IMG/VR virus record: IMGVR_UViG_3300021440_000017
Location: 1-64,000 of that record
Source of the DNA: a virus
DNA: 64,000 nucleotides
Direction: 5' to 3' (one strand)
Both the position numbers and the translations under genes were made by a program. This document shows, piece by piece, positions 63,441-64,000 of the stretch. The stretch's first letter is position 1. The number at the start of each line of letters is the position of its first letter. The notes below the pieces were generated by a model. That model had not been told where the DNA came from, made no database searches, and saw nothing but the letters and a program-made list of their open reading frames with translations.

Positions 63441-64000
63441 GCGTAGGGGACTCGAAGGTCGAGCACGCCGTCCGCACGCTAGCGAAGATGGCGCAGGTCT
63501 ATGGGGCTCACGAGTTCCAGATGCAGTACGAGCACTTCAGCATCGGCGAGTTGCCTTACGAGGTCAGAGAGACAGGAGATCGTGGGTTCATCCCCATACC
63601 GTTCGCTCAGATGGAGTTTCCGGCAGAGTGGGAGACCGTGCTCAACGCGCTAGGTCAAGAACGAGCGTCGCTTATCCGGGTCGTAGACGATGGGTCCTCG
63701 GACTGCGTGGTGGACGTACCCGCAACCAAGGAACTGCTGTGGAAGCAGCAGCGGAGATTCGCACGCACATGGGTCGAGAACCTGGTATTCACGACGGAGG
63801 CGCCTGCGACATCCGTGATCGAAGAACTGCTGGAGTCGAACAAGAAGCGGTGGCTAGCCCGAGGTATCGTCCAAGAACCTGGCTCCCTGGCGACGACGCT
63901 ACTGCGGTTGGCACACGTCTTCGGTCCACGTACCGTCTACTACGTGTGGGACGCCTCTAAACTCATCGCCGTGATCGAGACGCAGGATCTTCCATCGGGA
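63437..64000 (+). CDS. GNAT-like protein, cut by the window edge
   Basis: ATG 63437 overlaps the previous stop; 188 codons are open to the right edge with no stop. Residues include YGAHEFQMQYEHFSIGELPY, WETVLNALGQERASLIRVVD, and, near the edge, RTVYYVWDASKLIAVIET, which resembles the end of strand 4 in acetyltransferase-like proteins (compare the gene at 61083). The gene continues beyond the window. Family assignment is tentative. Confidence 0.5.
   Translation, partial: MSVGDSKVEHAVRTLAKMAQVYGAHEFQMQYEHFSIGELPYEVRETGDRGFIPIPFAQMEFPAEWETVLNALGQERASLIRVVDDGSSDCVVDVPATKELLWKQQRRFARTWVENLVFTTEAPATSVIEELLESNKKRWLARGIVQEPGSLATTLLRLAHVFGPRTVYYVWDASKLIAVIETQDLPSG

Noticed and set aside
1-64000. CRISPR array, insertion sequence, integrase or attachment site
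   Set aside because: No regularly spaced repeats, transposase motifs or recombinase motifs were seen.

Overview
This window is one contiguous stretch of a large, GC-rich tailed phage with a contractile tail (myovirus). A sheath, tube, gp25-like wedge, baseplate-J-like wedge, gp27/gp5-like hub and HK97-type major capsid protein lie in order on the + strand. The host is probably a Gram-negative proteobacterium: the HU-like protein resembles the long-motif HU proteins of proteobacteria, and one enzyme has a classical export signal. No integrase, CRISPR array or insertion sequence was seen, and neither window edge looks like a genome end.

Positions 1-29943 are the leftward (minus-strand) accessory or early half. 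It holds about 60 short, tightly packed genes with ATGA-type overlaps, most preceded by a good ribosome binding site, plus one tRNA-Thr(UGU). Recognisable products are an HU-like protein, a DEDDh exonuclease, a ClpS-type N-degron adaptor, a 2OG-Fe(II) oxygenase-like protein, a GNAT, an exported dienelactone-hydrolase-like enzyme, a superfamily 2 helicase, an NAD-salvage pair (nicotinamide phosphoribosyltransferase plus PRPP synthetase) and a PcfJ-like protein. Most others have no recognisable function. Four sub-operons each begin with a sigma70-like extended -10 promoter followed by the same leader: a hairpin whose stem sequence changes in a compensatory way while its loop keeps an AACTTGGA motif, ending just before the ribosome binding site.

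Positions 29944-30337 form the divergent junction. From 30338 to 51596 runs the + strand virion module: putative scaffold with zinc ribbons, head protein, capsid, connector-region proteins, sheath, tube, chaperone-like proteins, tape measure fused to a GH19 muralytic domain, baseplate and fibre-like proteins. It contains a strong terminator at 34407-34440.

Positions 51602-64000 (open at the right edge) are the most unusual part: a dense set of small-molecule-type enzymes right after the tail genes. It contains three oxygenase-like double-stranded beta-helix proteins, a PP-loop asparagine-synthase-like ATPase, a membrane fatty-acid desaturase, a radical SAM protein with a B12-binding-like N-terminus, a PurD-like ATP-grasp ligase, a SAM methyltransferase and up to four GNAT-like proteins. 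Three genes form a minus-strand island (52278-54494) that converges on the virion operon and diverges from the desaturase operon. Together they look like a phage-borne biosynthetic or tailoring pathway whose product cannot be read from sequence.
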